NCBI GenBank assembly: GCA_965657335.1
Contig: CBFHOH010000007.1
Span: forward strand, 73,186 to 137,185
Direction of reading: 5' to 3'
DNA: 64,000 bases
Source of the DNA: UBA4582 sp965657335
GTDB lineage: Bacteria > Pseudomonadota > Gammaproteobacteria > Pseudomonadales > Azotimanducaceae
Positions within the stretch are counted from its first letter, which is position 1; each line of letters starts with the position of its first letter. The notes under the pieces were generated by a model that did no database searches, was not told where the DNA came from, and saw nothing but the letters and a program-made list of their open reading frames with translations. This document shows positions 18,451 through 27,500 of this stretch, in pieces. Made by a program: the position numbers and the translations under genes.

Positions 18451-18669
18451 AGCCTAATTCTGCCTTTCTCTGTGGCTTGCTCGCAAGGGAATAACCCATA
18501 TTTCCCTTGTGTGGATATCAATAGTGCGCTTTTTTTGCCGGTTGAGCTTTACTCAATGCCCGTGGGTGCGCGATGTTCAGGTGAAAATACGAAAAACTTG
18601 CGACACACCAATTGGATTATCTGTCGCGCAGGATAATTGACTCTGCGTTGAATATGACTAGAATAACGT

Positions 18670-18689
18670 AATCAACTACGTAATCATAT
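18670..18689. promoter_or_regulatory. Direct repeat upstream of MarR-GNAT gene
   Basis: Two close copies of the word ACGTAATCA lie ten bases apart, just before the ATG at 18699. Close repeats at the start of a MarR-type gene often form the autoregulatory operator. The copies are direct rather than inverted, whereas MarR sites are usually palindromic, so this is only suggestive. Confidence 0.25.
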
Positions 18690-18698
18690 GGATACTTT

Positions 18699-19676
18699 AT
18701 GAGCTCCGATGTTCTCAGTAGTATTGGGCCGCTGGCCTTCGGCAGCAGGTTGAAGCGTCTATCTGATCGTGTCATGCAAGACAGTTTAAGGATGTACCGG
18801 GCAACGGGTCTTGCGTTCGAGCCGAAGTGGTTCCCTGTTTACTACTACCTGAGTGAATTGGGGCCCAGTTCGATCATGGAAATTGCGAGGGGCTTGGGGG
18901 TATCTCACCCCTCTGTTAACCAGATTGCTCGCGAAATGACAGCGGCCAATCTTGTTTCCGCATACAAAGACACCGCTGATAAAAGAAGACGTGTGTTAGC
19001 GCTTACTAGTTTCGGAAAGCAGCAAAAGCAAAGTATCAGTGATGTATGGCAAGTGGTTGAGGCAACGCTAGCGTCGTTGCTTGATGAGACCGGTGTCGAT
19101 ATGTTGGGATATATAGGCACGGTTGAACGTCTGCTAGACCAGCGTAGTCTGGAACAGCGGTTTCTTGACCGCTACAACCCTGCAGCCCGCGAATTCGAAG
19201 TTCGGGACTTTCGTTCTGCCTTCGCCGATTCATTTCGGCTGATTAACGAAGAATGGATCAACGAAGATTTTGTCATGGAGGAATCAGATCGCGTCGCGCT
19301 ATCCAATCCCCTCGGTCATATCATCGATTCAGGTGGTGCAATACTTTTCGCATGCGAAAAAACAAAAGACGAGCCGCTGGGCACCTGCGCACTGATCAAT
19401 AGGGGCAATGGTATTGGTGAGCTCGCTAAAATGGGCGTATACAAAACAGGACGCGGGCAGGGTCTTGGAAAATTATTGCTAACGGCCGCGCTAAACAAAG
19501 CTGTTGAGATGGGCTTCAGAAAATTATATCTAGAAACCAACTCAAAACTTGCCCCGGCTTTGGGGCTCTATCGTCGTTTGGGATTCGTTCAAATGCCATT
19601 TCCTAGCGTGTCAGATTACAATCGCGCTGACGTCTACATGGAGATTTCCCTGAGTGCCATGACAGTGCCCGGATAG
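18699..19676 (+). CDS. MarR-type regulator fused to GNAT acetyltransferase
   Basis: This 325-residue two-domain protein has a MarR winged helix in residues 1-150: WFPVYYYLSELGPSSIMEIA, GVSHPSVNQIAREMTAANLV (recognition helix) and DKRRRVLALTSFG (wing). Residues 185-320 form a GNAT domain with the acetyl-CoA loop GVYKTGRGQGLGKLL and LYRRLGFVQMP near the end. Such fusions are a known bacterial architecture that couples DNA binding to small-molecule or protein acetylation. Ligand and target are unknown. The gene is monocistronic, and the upstream region has AT-rich repeats (ACGTAATCAACTACGTAATC) that could be an operator. Confidence 0.85.
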   Translation: MSSDVLSSIGPLAFGSRLKRLSDRVMQDSLRMYRATGLAFEPKWFPVYYYLSELGPSSIMEIARGLGVSHPSVNQIAREMTAANLVSAYKDTADKRRRVLALTSFGKQQKQSISDVWQVVEATLASLLDETGVDMLGYIGTVERLLDQRSLEQRFLDRYNPAAREFEVRDFRSAFADSFRLINEEWINEDFVMEESDRVALSNPLGHIIDSGGAILFACEKTKDEPLGTCALINRGNGIGELAKMGVYKTGRGQGLGKLLLTAALNKAVEMGFRKLYLETNSKLAPALGLYRRLGFVQMPFPSVSDYNRADVYMEISLSAMTVPG

Positions 19677-19749
19677 GTTGCTGCCGCAGCATCAGAACAA
19701 ATGGAATATTTTTTAACATTAATTTACAACGGTAATCGGAATAGAATAC

Positions 19750-21303
19750 ATGACGTTTAAGTCGGCCCTCTCGCCAATGCAACAGCCCCTGAATTTTCGC
19801 AAGATCTCGAGTAGATGGATTACCCCGAAAAAGCAACAGCCCCTGAATTTTCGCAAGATCTCGAGTAGATGGATTCCCCCGAAGTTGATAAAACGAGCGC
19901 TTTTTCTCAGCATTTTTCTGTCCTTTACCAGCGCAACCGTGCGGGCAGAGTTGCCTGCCGATGCAAACGCGCTCAAATGGTATAAAGCTGGACAGTCATT
20001 CGTAAAGCAACAAAAAAGATCAACGCGAGGCAAGAAAAAGGCAAAAAATGTCATTCTATTTGTCGGAGATGGAATGAGTATTACGACTGTGACGGCCAGT
20101 CGAATTTATGAAGGGCAAATGAAAGGCGCGGATGGTGAGGAAAATTTGCTGTCGTTTGAAAAATTTCCGCACGCTGCGCTGTCAAAAACTTATGCCGTTG
20201 ACCGCCAAGTGTCCGATTCGGCGTCAACTGCAACTGCAATGTTAACGGGCGTTAAAACGCGATTTAGAACGCTCGGAGTTGATGGCTCAGCGATTGATGC
20301 AGATTGTCAAAACGGTCGATTGAGAACGTTGCTTGAAAGTGCCGAAACGAAGGGGCTCGCGACTGGTTTTGTCACAACTACGCGGGTGACGCATGCGACG
20401 CCTGCCGCAACTTTTGCACACACCATCGAACGTGATTATGAAGCTGCAGGCGGTAATTGCGCTGACATTGCGCAGCAGTTGATCGAGTTTCCGTTCGGTG
20501 ACGGGCTAGAGGTGGCGATGGGTGGTGGTCGACAGATGTTTATTCCGAGTGCCGAAGGGGGAGAGCGAACAGATGGTCGCGACCTCACTGCAGAATGGCA
20601 AGCAAGATACAAGGGGGCCGCCTATGTGACGGATACAGCATCGCTCGAGGCCGTTGACAAAAATACGAATCACCTTCTGGGATTGTTCGCTGATTCACAT
20701 ATGAGTTTTTCTGAGCTTCGCGATAAGTCGCCAACAGGCGAGCCATCTTTAACAGAAATGACGGTTAAAGCGATAGAATTACTTGAAAATAACCGCAAGG
20801 GTTTCTTTTTACTAGTTGAAGGCGGACGGATTGATCATGGCCATCACGCGGGTATCGCGAAGCTTGCGCTGACAGAGACAGTTGAGTTCAGCAATGCAAT
20901 TCGCCGAGCGACTAATCTGGTTGGACCGGATACGCTCATTATTGTGACAGCAGATCATAGTCACACGATGACTATGGCGGGCTACCCTCGGCGCGGGAAT
21001 CCAATACTCGGCTTTGCAGGAAAAGATGTTAATGACTTGCCATACACAACGCTTGCCTATGCCAATGGCCCTGGTCACCGTGAGGCAAAAAAAGAAGGCG
21101 TCGATCCGGACCTTACAAAGGTAGACACTGAAGCTTTTAATTTCAGGCAGGCTGCCGCGGTGCCGCTACGCGTTGAAACCCACGGCGGTGAAGATGTTGC
21201 CATCTACGCGACAGGGCCGGGTAGTCAGTGGATAAATGGTGTCATGGAACAAAATGCGATATTTCACGTGATGCGCGAAGCGCTGCTCGGTTCGAGTGAT
21301 TAG
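19750..21303 (+). CDS. Alkaline phosphatase (PhoA-type)
   Basis: This is a periplasmic metal-dependent phosphomonoesterase. Motifs in order are ILFVGDGMS (metal Asp), VSDSASTATAMLTGVKT (catalytic Ser of DSAS), VEGGRIDHGHHAG, VTADHSHTM and VETHGGEDVAIYATGP, all alkaline-phosphatase landmarks. The N-terminus is odd: from ATG 19750 there are about 45 residues before a normal signal peptide (LIKRALFLSIFLSFTSATVRA), and those residues include two copies of an 18-residue unit. A TTG at 19885 would start exactly at that signal peptide; ATG 19777 is a third option. I cannot tell which is used. Confidence 0.92.
   Translation: MTFKSALSPMQQPLNFRKISSRWITPKKQQPLNFRKISSRWIPPKLIKRALFLSIFLSFTSATVRAELPADANALKWYKAGQSFVKQQKRSTRGKKKAKNVILFVGDGMSITTVTASRIYEGQMKGADGEENLLSFEKFPHAALSKTYAVDRQVSDSASTATAMLTGVKTRFRTLGVDGSAIDADCQNGRLRTLLESAETKGLATGFVTTTRVTHATPAATFAHTIERDYEAAGGNCADIAQQLIEFPFGDGLEVAMGGGRQMFIPSAEGGERTDGRDLTAEWQARYKGAAYVTDTASLEAVDKNTNHLLGLFADSHMSFSELRDKSPTGEPSLTEMTVKAIELLENNRKGFFLLVEGGRIDHGHHAGIAKLALTETVEFSNAIRRATNLVGPDTLIIVTADHSHTMTMAGYPRRGNPILGFAGKDVNDLPYTTLAYANGPGHREAKKEGVDPDLTKVDTEAFNFRQAAAVPLRVETHGGEDVAIYATGPGSQWINGVMEQNAIFHVMREALLGSSD
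19780..19887 (+). repeat. 54-bp tandem duplication in the alkaline phosphatase N-terminus
   Basis: Two adjacent 54-base units (19780-19833 and 19834-19887) share 42 identical bases at their 5' ends and differ only at a few of the last bases. Each encodes QQPLNFRKISSRWI plus four residues. The unit length is a multiple of three, so the frame is kept. The near identity points to a recent slippage or unequal-recombination event. Confidence 0.95.
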
Positions 21304-21335
21304 TGTTGGTCACTCGCGCTTAACCGGGATGTTGA

Positions 21336-22127
21336 CTATGTGCGGCGGCTGAAGCTGCCGGTTTCGACAAAGGTGATGCATTGCTTGATTACCTCTTGGT
21401 TACGCATAATAAAGGTGTGGTTAAGCGGCAGTTGAATAAAATCAGCCATGCCATCTACCTTCGTGCTTGTCACGCTGACTTTTCCATCGTTCGGCTTTGG
21501 CAGGTGTCTTGATAAAAGCGGATTGATTGACCTGTCACCGGCAATGATGCCAACTGGAAAAGTTACTGGGCCAAGCCGAAGCGGGACGCTTTGGCTACCG
21601 GTGCCCAATTGCCGTCCCGCGGGTCCGTACAGCATCATAAACCCCGGTTTGTTACCGAAAAACTCAACGATTTCACTCCCTTGATTAGGCGGTGCAATCA
21701 TGACGGATTGTCCAAGATTGTTGATGCTGTGAGATGAAAGGTAGTGTCTCAGTAAAATGCCGCCCATAGAGTGAGTGACAAAATGAACCTTGCCTACGCT
21801 TGATGGCAGTTGGGGGGCGTTGCCCGTCGCTTTGCGGCACGCATCAAGTGCTGCTTTGACCGCTTTTTCGGATAGTACTTCAATCTTGTCAGACCGAGAC
21901 CGGTAACCTAGGTTGCAAGTGTGGTACCCCCTTTGCTTGAAAGCCTCTGCCATCTTGTTCATAGAGTTGGCTGTTCTCGCCAGTCCATGCAGCAAGATGA
22001 CGCAATCTTTTTGTGGCGCCATCGTCTTCTCGTAAAAGTTATCGTTATCCGTTGCCCGTATTGCGGGCGCACGCGAACCAGGAAAATCTGTTGAAGTAGA
22101 TGTTGCGTTTTTTTGCCTACATTTCAA
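21336..22127 (-). CDS. Alpha/beta-hydrolase, lipase-like
   Basis: This is a serine hydrolase of up to 263 residues. VILLHGLARTANSM forms the oxyanion-hole region, VTHSMGGILLRHYL the nucleophile elbow (Ser of HSMGG), and LNHTFIMRN near the end supplies the likely catalytic His. The arrangement resembles small triacylglycerol lipases and PGAP1-like hydrolases. No signal peptide is evident. The first 35 residues lack features, and an internal Met (22022, MAPQKDCVILLHG) is a likelier start. It is convergent with the alkaline phosphatase. Confidence 0.78.
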   Translation of the reverse strand: MKCRQKNATSTSTDFPGSRAPAIRATDNDNFYEKTMAPQKDCVILLHGLARTANSMNKMAEAFKQRGYHTCNLGYRSRSDKIEVLSEKAVKAALDACRKATGNAPQLPSSVGKVHFVTHSMGGILLRHYLSSHSINNLGQSVMIAPPNQGSEIVEFFGNKPGFMMLYGPAGRQLGTGSQSVPLRLGPVTFPVGIIAGDRSINPLLSRHLPKPNDGKVSVTSTKVDGMADFIQLPLNHTFIMRNQEVIKQCITFVETGSFSRRT

Positions 22128-22288
22128 CCGTTTCAGCGGTTTGTGCCTTCAACGCCTGTTGCTTTGCATAGCAGCATGCTCTCCTATTCAGACGCAAGGC
22201 ACAACGAAAAACCATGGCGCTTTGCATCAATCAGGCAGTCTGAAAACACTCTTCGATTCTGTTTGGCGCAGGTTCATTTCGGGCTAAC

Positions 22289-23050
22289 TTACGTTCGAAG
22301 TTGTATGTTATCAATTAGCCTTACTCGCCCAAGCATTGCCGCAGCATATCGTCTGCCGGCAATAGTTTTGATGTAGTCGACTTCAAAACCGTAACGCTTT
22401 AGCTGACAGGCGACGATGTCATCCGGGGCTTCTTCGCTAATCAGCTGGTGAAGCACAGGTGCAAGTGCTCTCTCATCTTTCTTAAGGTGAGTGTTTCTCG
22501 AGCTCATTGCCAGCCCATCGATTTCGCGAATCGTTTCGCAGCCAACGATATCAACGTCAAGGAAAAACGCCTGGACCATGTCTTTTACCAACTGCAATTG
22601 CTGGTAATCCTTCTCGCCAAAGAAAGCCTTGTCTGCCTTGACGATGTTCAGCAACTTCATCACAACGGTTAAGACGCCAGTAAAATGCCCCTCGCGGTGC
22701 GCGCCACAGAGTTGTTTGCTGAATCTGTCCTCGCTCAACTGAAATCGAAAGTCGTCTGAATAGATCTCTTCGTACTCAGGTAGCAATACAATATCAACAC
22801 CGGCCTGTTCAGCTCTATCAAGGTCCTGCTTTAGCGTGATGGGATAAACATTAAGATCTTCGGGGTTGTTAAACTGTGTTGGGTTCAGAAAAATACTGAG
22901 AATCGTCAGGTCGCATTCAGTCACGGAACGTTCGAGCAAGGAAGTGTGCCCTTGGTGAAGCGCGCCCATTGTTGGCACAAAGCCGATGGTCGAGGCGTTA
23001 AGTGTCTTCCTTATTTGCTGAAATGTTTTGATGGAAGTGATCGTCCTCAT
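22289..23050 (-). CDS. panC: Pantothenate synthetase
   Basis: This enzyme condenses pantoate with beta-alanine, using ATP, in coenzyme A synthesis. About 253 residues are seen. FVPTMGALHQGHTSLL carries the HIGH-like ATP motif near the start, FGEKDYQQLQLV the pantoate/ATP loop, and DGLAMSSRNTHL the KMSKS-like loop. The start at 23050 (MRTITSIKT) overlaps the panB stop as ATGA, so translation is coupled; a frame opening at 23080 would lie inside panB and is unlikely. It is slightly shorter than many PanC proteins but retains the C-terminal ARxGxxRLIDN-like end. Confidence 0.95.
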   Translation of the reverse strand: MRTITSIKTFQQIRKTLNASTIGFVPTMGALHQGHTSLLERSVTECDLTILSIFLNPTQFNNPEDLNVYPITLKQDLDRAEQAGVDIVLLPEYEEIYSDDFRFQLSEDRFSKQLCGAHREGHFTGVLTVVMKLLNIVKADKAFFGEKDYQQLQLVKDMVQAFFLDVDIVGCETIREIDGLAMSSRNTHLKKDERALAPVLHQLISEEAPDDIVACQLKRYGFEVDYIKTIAGRRYAAAMLGRVRLIDNIQLRT

Positions 23051-23835
23051 TTGTAAGATTCCTTGGCGGATGGGTAACAATGACTGACAACGTCGCGGTG
23101 GAAGTGATTTACCCCGCTTAGAATAGTTTCGTAAGTATTCGCGTATCGCCGCAGAAATTTTGGTGTGAATGTCGGGTTAGCCCCAAGTAGATCCTGAAGC
23201 ACCAGAACCTGCCCGTTAGTGAATGGGCCTGCGCCAATACCAATGGTTGGGATCGTAAGAGATTCTGAAATCTGACGACCAAGATTCGTGGGTATGCACT
23301 CCAGCACAAGTGAAAAACAGCCGGCTGTTTCAAGCGCTGTTGCTTCGTTGGCAAGTTTTTCGGCATCGCTTTGTTTTTTTCCCTGAACTTTGTGTCCACC
23401 CATGTTGTGAATTGATTGGGGAGTGAGCCCTAGGTGACCCATGACGGGCACGCCAGCCTCGACGATCTGCTTGATCAGAGGCAGTTGGTGAGACGCGCCC
23501 TCGATTTTTACTGCATGAGCGCCCGCTTGCATGAGTTTTTGCACAGCCTCCATCGCCGGTGCTAGTCCCTTGCTGCAGCTGAGGAAAGGCATGTCCGCGA
23601 TAATGAATTTCCTCGGTGCTCCTCTTGCTACTGCAGCGACATGCATTTCCATCATTTCGATGGTTGCGTGCACTGTCGAATCAAAACCATGCATAACGAC
23701 CGCGAGTGAATCACCGACGAGAAGACAATCGATATCCGATTCGCCGAGAATCTGCGCAGACCAATGGTCGTAGCAAGTGACCATGGAAATGTGATGACTT
23801 TCTTGTTTGTATTGCTGGAAAGAATGGACGTTCAT
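23047..23835 (-). CDS. panB: 3-methyl-2-oxobutanoate hydroxymethyltransferase
   Basis: This enzyme makes ketopantoate from alpha-ketoisovalerate with methylene-THF. About 262 residues are seen, with VTCYDHWSAQIL, LVGDSLAVVMHGFDSTVHAT (metal and substrate Asp), MPFLSCSKG, VKIEGA, GHLGLTPQSIHNMGG and TIGIGAG. The family's second block is slightly diverged (ATIEMMEMHVAAVARG). The start at 23835 is preceded by CTGGAG seven bases upstream and gives the normal length; the longer frame to 24018 adds 61 unrelated residues. Coupled to panC by an ATGA overlap. Confidence 0.94.
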   Translation of the reverse strand: MNVHSFQQYKQESHHISMVTCYDHWSAQILGESDIDCLLVGDSLAVVMHGFDSTVHATIEMMEMHVAAVARGAPRKFIIADMPFLSCSKGLAPAMEAVQKLMQAGAHAVKIEGASHQLPLIKQIVEAGVPVMGHLGLTPQSIHNMGGHKVQGKKQSDAEKLANEATALETAGCFSLVLECIPTNLGRQISESLTIPTIGIGAGPFTNGQVLVLQDLLGANPTFTPKFLRRYANTYETILSGVNHFHRDVVSHCYPSAKESYK

Positions 23836-24064
23836 GTATGTCTCCAGTAGCACTGGACACAGCAGAAGGCACATGCGGCTTGAATGCCGATATGTGTAAG
23901 GTCGTCGGTACCTGTCCTTCGCTGGATCAAGTCCCACAGTAGTTTGATGCTCTGACAGAGCGTTGTTTCTAAAACGTTGTGAGTCATCTCCGTCTTCGAA
24001 AGATCGGAGTGAGCGCAAAGCTTAATGGACCAAAAATGTGCTGTCCAGTATCTTGCGATAGTCG

Positions 24065-25063
24065 TTATTGCTCTGTCACGTAAGTCGCTGCGAGTTGTTG
24101 CCAGCGTGTTTCAAGCATCTCGAATGAAACCCGTGAAGTTGCGCAGCGCTCGATTAGTTCGACTAGCATTTCGTTTACAGGCGTCGGAATGTTGTGGGTT
24201 TTGCCCATTTCAACAATCGCACCATTGATAGACTGTACCTCTGTTTGCCGCCCCTGCTGGATATCTGACAACATGGAAGAGATGTTTTCCCCGGTTCTTA
24301 CAGCGACCTTGAGAATGTCTTTGAGATAATCGCCGTCGCGACGAATTTGTGCATGTTCAGCGACGCGCGTAATTTCAGTGGCTACAGCAATCGCTATGTT
24401 GCGCAATAAAGGATGTTCGGCGACCTGTTTGTTTCTCTCGCCAGTGAGGGCTGTAAGTGGGTTGATGGCGGCATTAGCGGCAAGTTTGGACCATTGAATC
24501 GAACTGATATCAGATTGCACCCGCAACTCGAAGCCTCCCAAGCGTAAAAGAGACAATATGACGGCGTGGCGCGCTTGCACCTTTGGTGAAAGACCCAGCC
24601 AGGTGCTGCCGGCACCTTTGTGAAGGATGTCACCTGTGCTATCTAGCGTGACCCCCTCAAACAAAACGCCGGGCGCGATCGTTTTGTTAGGGTTGGCTTC
24701 TTTCAACAACTTATCGCTGCCTAAGCCATTTTGAAAGCAGATAACCAGTGCGCCCGGTTTTACTGATCTGTGTATCTCGCTGGCAACCCGGTCAAGCTGG
24801 TAAGTTTTGTTAAATATCAGCGCAACGTCGAGTTCAGGGTGCCTCGGAATATTGCTGGTGGCTAGAACATTAACGCAACGCTGGTGCCCATCCAGCGCAA
24901 TTAAGTTAATGCCGTACTGATTAAGATGTGCCAGGCGTGGTTGATAATGGCCAAAAACCGTCAGCGTATTTTTGTCTGTATTTTTCGTGACATCCAGTGC
25001 CAAAGATAGCCGCCAAGCAGCAAAAGAACCCATTGCGCCGGTGCCCCAGATACCAATTTTCAT
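24065..25063 (-). CDS. panE: 2-dehydropantoate 2-reductase (PanE/ApbA family)
   Basis: This enzyme reduces ketopantoate to pantoate with NADPH, the step between PanB and PanC. The Rossmann GxGxxG is in MKIGIWGTGAMGSF at the start. LIFNKTYQLD, CFQNGLGSD, KLAANAAINPLTAL (catalytic Lys and Asn) and SSMLSDIQQGRQTEVQSING near the end are family motifs. About 332 residues from 25063. A longer frame opens at 25177, with another ATG at 25135 just after GGAGG, so an N-terminal extension is possible. It lies 230 bases upstream of panB in the same direction, which supports this function over other KPR-family roles. Confidence 0.88.
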   Translation of the reverse strand: MKIGIWGTGAMGSFAAWRLSLALDVTKNTDKNTLTVFGHYQPRLAHLNQYGINLIALDGHQRCVNVLATSNIPRHPELDVALIFNKTYQLDRVASEIHRSVKPGALVICFQNGLGSDKLLKEANPNKTIAPGVLFEGVTLDSTGDILHKGAGSTWLGLSPKVQARHAVILSLLRLGGFELRVQSDISSIQWSKLAANAAINPLTALTGERNKQVAEHPLLRNIAIAVATEITRVAEHAQIRRDGDYLKDILKVAVRTGENISSMLSDIQQGRQTEVQSINGAIVEMGKTHNIPTPVNEMLVELIERCATSRVSFEMLETRWQQLAATYVTEQ

Positions 25064-25177
25064 AGGTGAAGTGTCATTGCTTGAGCCTTGTTGCCTGTCA
25101 GATGTGCTTCGCTGGCTGTGCGTTTGAGACGGCATAACCTCCGATGTTAACCTTTTTTCGATGCAATCAGATGTCAA

Positions 25178-25494
25178 AAAACCGTTTTTGCTCAGGTCAT
25201 GGCACGCCTGTTGTTGTTAGCCATATTGGCATTCAGCGAACCGAAATCGATCAATATCTGGTCTGTAGGCAAGGCGAGCATCTTGACAGTGCAAGAGGCG
25301 ACGCCCGCAAATACCCTGATATTCACCCTAATATCCCCATTTTCGGCCCGATAAAGAAAAAATCTCGAATAATTTTGCAAACATTGCCTCTATTTGCTAG
25401 CGAATGTTACTTTCACGAGGTATAGTTTGAATACCCATCTATTTTGGGTGGGAAAATAAAAAAGTGCTCAAGTGGCACAAAAAACAGGGGTCTG
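25178..25494. other. Intergenic region between panE and the cold-shock gene
   Basis: No convincing gene is seen here. Short open frames on both strands (25144-25425 plus, 25192-25380 minus) lack ribosome sites and recognisable sequence. Two small hairpins occur: ACCCA/TGGGT around 25433-25449 and GTGC/GCAC around 25464-25478. The stretch should hold the divergent promoter of panE; no clear -35/-10 pair for panE was found. Confidence 0.5.
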
Positions 25495-25522
25495 TTGTAT
25501 TCGTAGAGAATATCTATATACT
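25495..25522 (+). promoter_or_regulatory. Probable promoter of the cold-shock gene, long leader
   Basis: TTGTAT (25495-25500) and TATACT (25517-25522) are separated by 16 bases and fit a sigma-70 promoter. Transcription would start near 25529 and leave a leader of about 174 bases before the ATG at 25703. Long structured leaders are typical of cold-inducible cspA genes and control mRNA stability and translation. Confidence 0.5.
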
Positions 25523-25702
25523 CCGCCGGGCTTGAAAGTATGACTTGTATTTATTCCTCGTATTTCGAAGTTTTCTTAGAATTATTCTTAGTAGTGCCTC
25601 GTCCTCTAGTTTATAAGTAACAGCCCGATTTCTAGCTCAACGCCTTTTTTATGGAAAAAATTTATCAAAGGTAACAATTACTTCTAAATTTTAGGAACTA
25701 TT

Positions 25703-25912
25703 ATGTCTAATACAGTAACAGGTACAGTTAAGTGGTTTAACGAAGCCAAAGGTTTTGGTTTTATCGAACAGGAATCAGGTCCAGACGTCTTTGCACACTT
25801 TAGTGCGATCTCAGGTTCAGGCTTCAAAACATTGGCTGAAGGCCAAAAAGTAGAGTTCACGATTACTGCTGGTCAGAAAGGGCCACAAGCAGAAAATATC
25901 GTCGCTGTATAA
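25703..25912 (+). CDS. CspA-family cold-shock protein
   Basis: This 69-residue single cold-shock domain protein is an RNA/DNA-binding chaperone. VKWFNEAKGFGFI contains RNP1 (KGFGFI), and DVFAHFSAI is RNP2, with Ala where many homologues have Val. EGQKVEFTITAGQKGPQAENI completes the fold. AGGA lies six bases before the ATG. It is monocistronic: a promoter with a long leader precedes it and a strong terminator follows. Several paralogues usually exist, so I give no symbol; cold induction is inferred from the leader only. Confidence 0.95.
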   Translation: MSNTVTGTVKWFNEAKGFGFIEQESGPDVFAHFSAISGSGFKTLAEGQKVEFTITAGQKGPQAENIVAV

Positions 25913-25971
25913 TCTAATCGCTGAAAATCACGGGCCATCATGCCCCTGGTGAAAGTCGGCATTTAGATAAG

Positions 25972-26000
25972 AAAGAGCACCTTCGGGGGCTCTTTTTTTT
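25972..26000 (+). terminator. Intrinsic terminator of the cold-shock gene
   Basis: AAGAGCACC and GGGGGCTCTT pair around a TTCG tetraloop (one A-G mismatch) and are followed by eight T residues. This is a textbook rho-independent terminator, 60 bases after the stop. Confidence 0.93.
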
Positions 26001-26112
26001 GTCTGAATTTTGTTGCAGATTAATGTAAGGCATTATAAATGTGACGGCGCTTAGTTTTTATGTCAGTATCGAAAGGCCTTTCTGCGGGACTTATGGCCTA
26101 GGACATTAAGCA

Positions 26113-27426
26113 ATGAATTTTGTAACAAGACTTCGATCTTTGGGTATGCGGGTGATGAGCTCGGAATCCTTTCTCGCGTTAAGACGGCGCAGGAGTCGGT
26201 TGTTCGACAAAAAGCGCATAGAAGCGCCCGCGGTGCACTATTTCCACCAAGTTGATGATCCCTACAGCTTTCTCGCGGTGCAAAAACTTGCCGCGCTACA
26301 AGCCCGCTACAACATTCATTTCATTTCTCACCTGGTCAGCGCGCCGTCTGCTGAATTCAAGGGCGACGCAACCCGATACGACGCTTGCTCGATAGCCGAT
26401 GCTAGTAGCATTGGAGCGTTTTTTGGCGTTTTGCCTCCCTTTGCTGGCACCGTTCCGGATCAACGGCAGGTTGATCATGCCAACCAGGCATTAGTTGCGG
26501 CACTTGGTTCAACAGATCCCTCGGCTTTTGCCAGTAGCGCTATCGCCGTTGGCGAAAGCATTTGGCGTCGTCATGCATCAGATGATAGCGGGATTCAATC
26601 ATCGGACCCGGTAAATCTCGCTGCAGGAGATGCCTTGCAGGCAGAGCTTGGCCACTACTTCGGCGCAACGTTTTATTTTGAAGGTGAGTGGTTTTGGGGG
26701 CTTGACCGATTACATTTGTTGGAACAACGACTTATCGATGCAGGGTACAGTTCTAGCCCCCTCAGTGCCATGTGCGCGCCACTGCCGACTGCCAACTATA
26801 CCTTCGGCAAGGAAACCGCAGCAGTGACGTTGGAGTACTTTCCTTCGTTGCGAAGTCCCTATACCGCAATTGGGCATAGCAGGGTGGCTGACCTGGTAAA
26901 CCGTAGCGGTGTTTCTCTGAAGCTACGCCCGGTGATGCCAATGATGATGCGCGGTATACCAGCGCCGCGAGCAAAGCAGGTTTACATCATGATGGATGCG
27001 GGACGCGAAGCACGGTTTCATGGTATTCCCTTCGGGCGGTTTGTCGATCCATTTGGCGACCCCGTACTGAAAGCGTTCAGCCTGTTTCCAGGAGCAGTGG
27101 CGCAGGACAGGGGAATGGATTTCGTTGGGAGTTATTTATCCGCATGTTTTGCTGAGGGGATTGATGTGACGAGTGCAGCCGGGCTTGCGAAGGTGCTGGA
27201 TCGTATCGGCCTGAACTTGGCAGAAGTAGATCAGCAAAGTGGGTCGTTTGATTGGCAAGTGTTGCTGCAGGAAAACATTGATGCAATGAACGGTGCTGGA
27301 CTTTGGGGTGTGCCGGGGTTCAGGGTATCCTCCGCCGATGAAGCACCGTTTAGTTGTTGGGGCCAAGACAGGATTTGGCGAGTTGAAGCAGAAATAGCTA
27401 AGCGATCAAGTGCCCATGCTGCTTGA
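26113..27426 (+). CDS. Tandem DsbA/kappa-GST-type thioredoxin-fold protein
   Basis: This is a 437-residue protein with two thioredoxin-fold modules of the DsbA/2-hydroxychromene-2-carboxylate isomerase type. Module one begins HYFHQVDDPYSFLAVQKL (about residues 42-59), module two EYFPSLRSPYTAIGHSRV (about 239-256). Both have the P-Y-[ST] motif where the isomerase/kappa-GST family binds glutathione; neither has CxxC. GLWGVPGFRVSS near residue 395 is the usual cis-Pro region. It may be a glutathione-dependent isomerase or a transferase. There is no signal peptide; the first 35 residues are basic. The function is unassigned. Duplicated modules in one chain are uncommon. Confidence 0.7.
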   Translation: MNFVTRLRSLGMRVMSSESFLALRRRRSRLFDKKRIEAPAVHYFHQVDDPYSFLAVQKLAALQARYNIHFISHLVSAPSAEFKGDATRYDACSIADASSIGAFFGVLPPFAGTVPDQRQVDHANQALVAALGSTDPSAFASSAIAVGESIWRRHASDDSGIQSSDPVNLAAGDALQAELGHYFGATFYFEGEWFWGLDRLHLLEQRLIDAGYSSSPLSAMCAPLPTANYTFGKETAAVTLEYFPSLRSPYTAIGHSRVADLVNRSGVSLKLRPVMPMMMRGIPAPRAKQVYIMMDAGREARFHGIPFGRFVDPFGDPVLKAFSLFPGAVAQDRGMDFVGSYLSACFAEGIDVTSAAGLAKVLDRIGLNLAEVDQQSGSFDWQVLLQENIDAMNGAGLWGVPGFRVSSADEAPFSCWGQDRIWRVEAEIAKRSSAHAA

Positions 27427-27500
27427 GCGTCTTGATGTTAAGAACAGCCCAACCTCCTTCAGATCTCGCAGCTTTCGTGCGAACCCCCGTCTTTTATCGT

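Noticed and set aside
23836..24018. N-terminal extension of PanB by 61 residues
   Set aside because: It has no family similarity, while the start at 23835 has a clear ribosome site and normal length.
25144..25425. Small plus-strand gene overlapping the start of panE
   Set aside because: No ribosome site, no recognisable sequence, and it overlaps the panE coding or promoter region.
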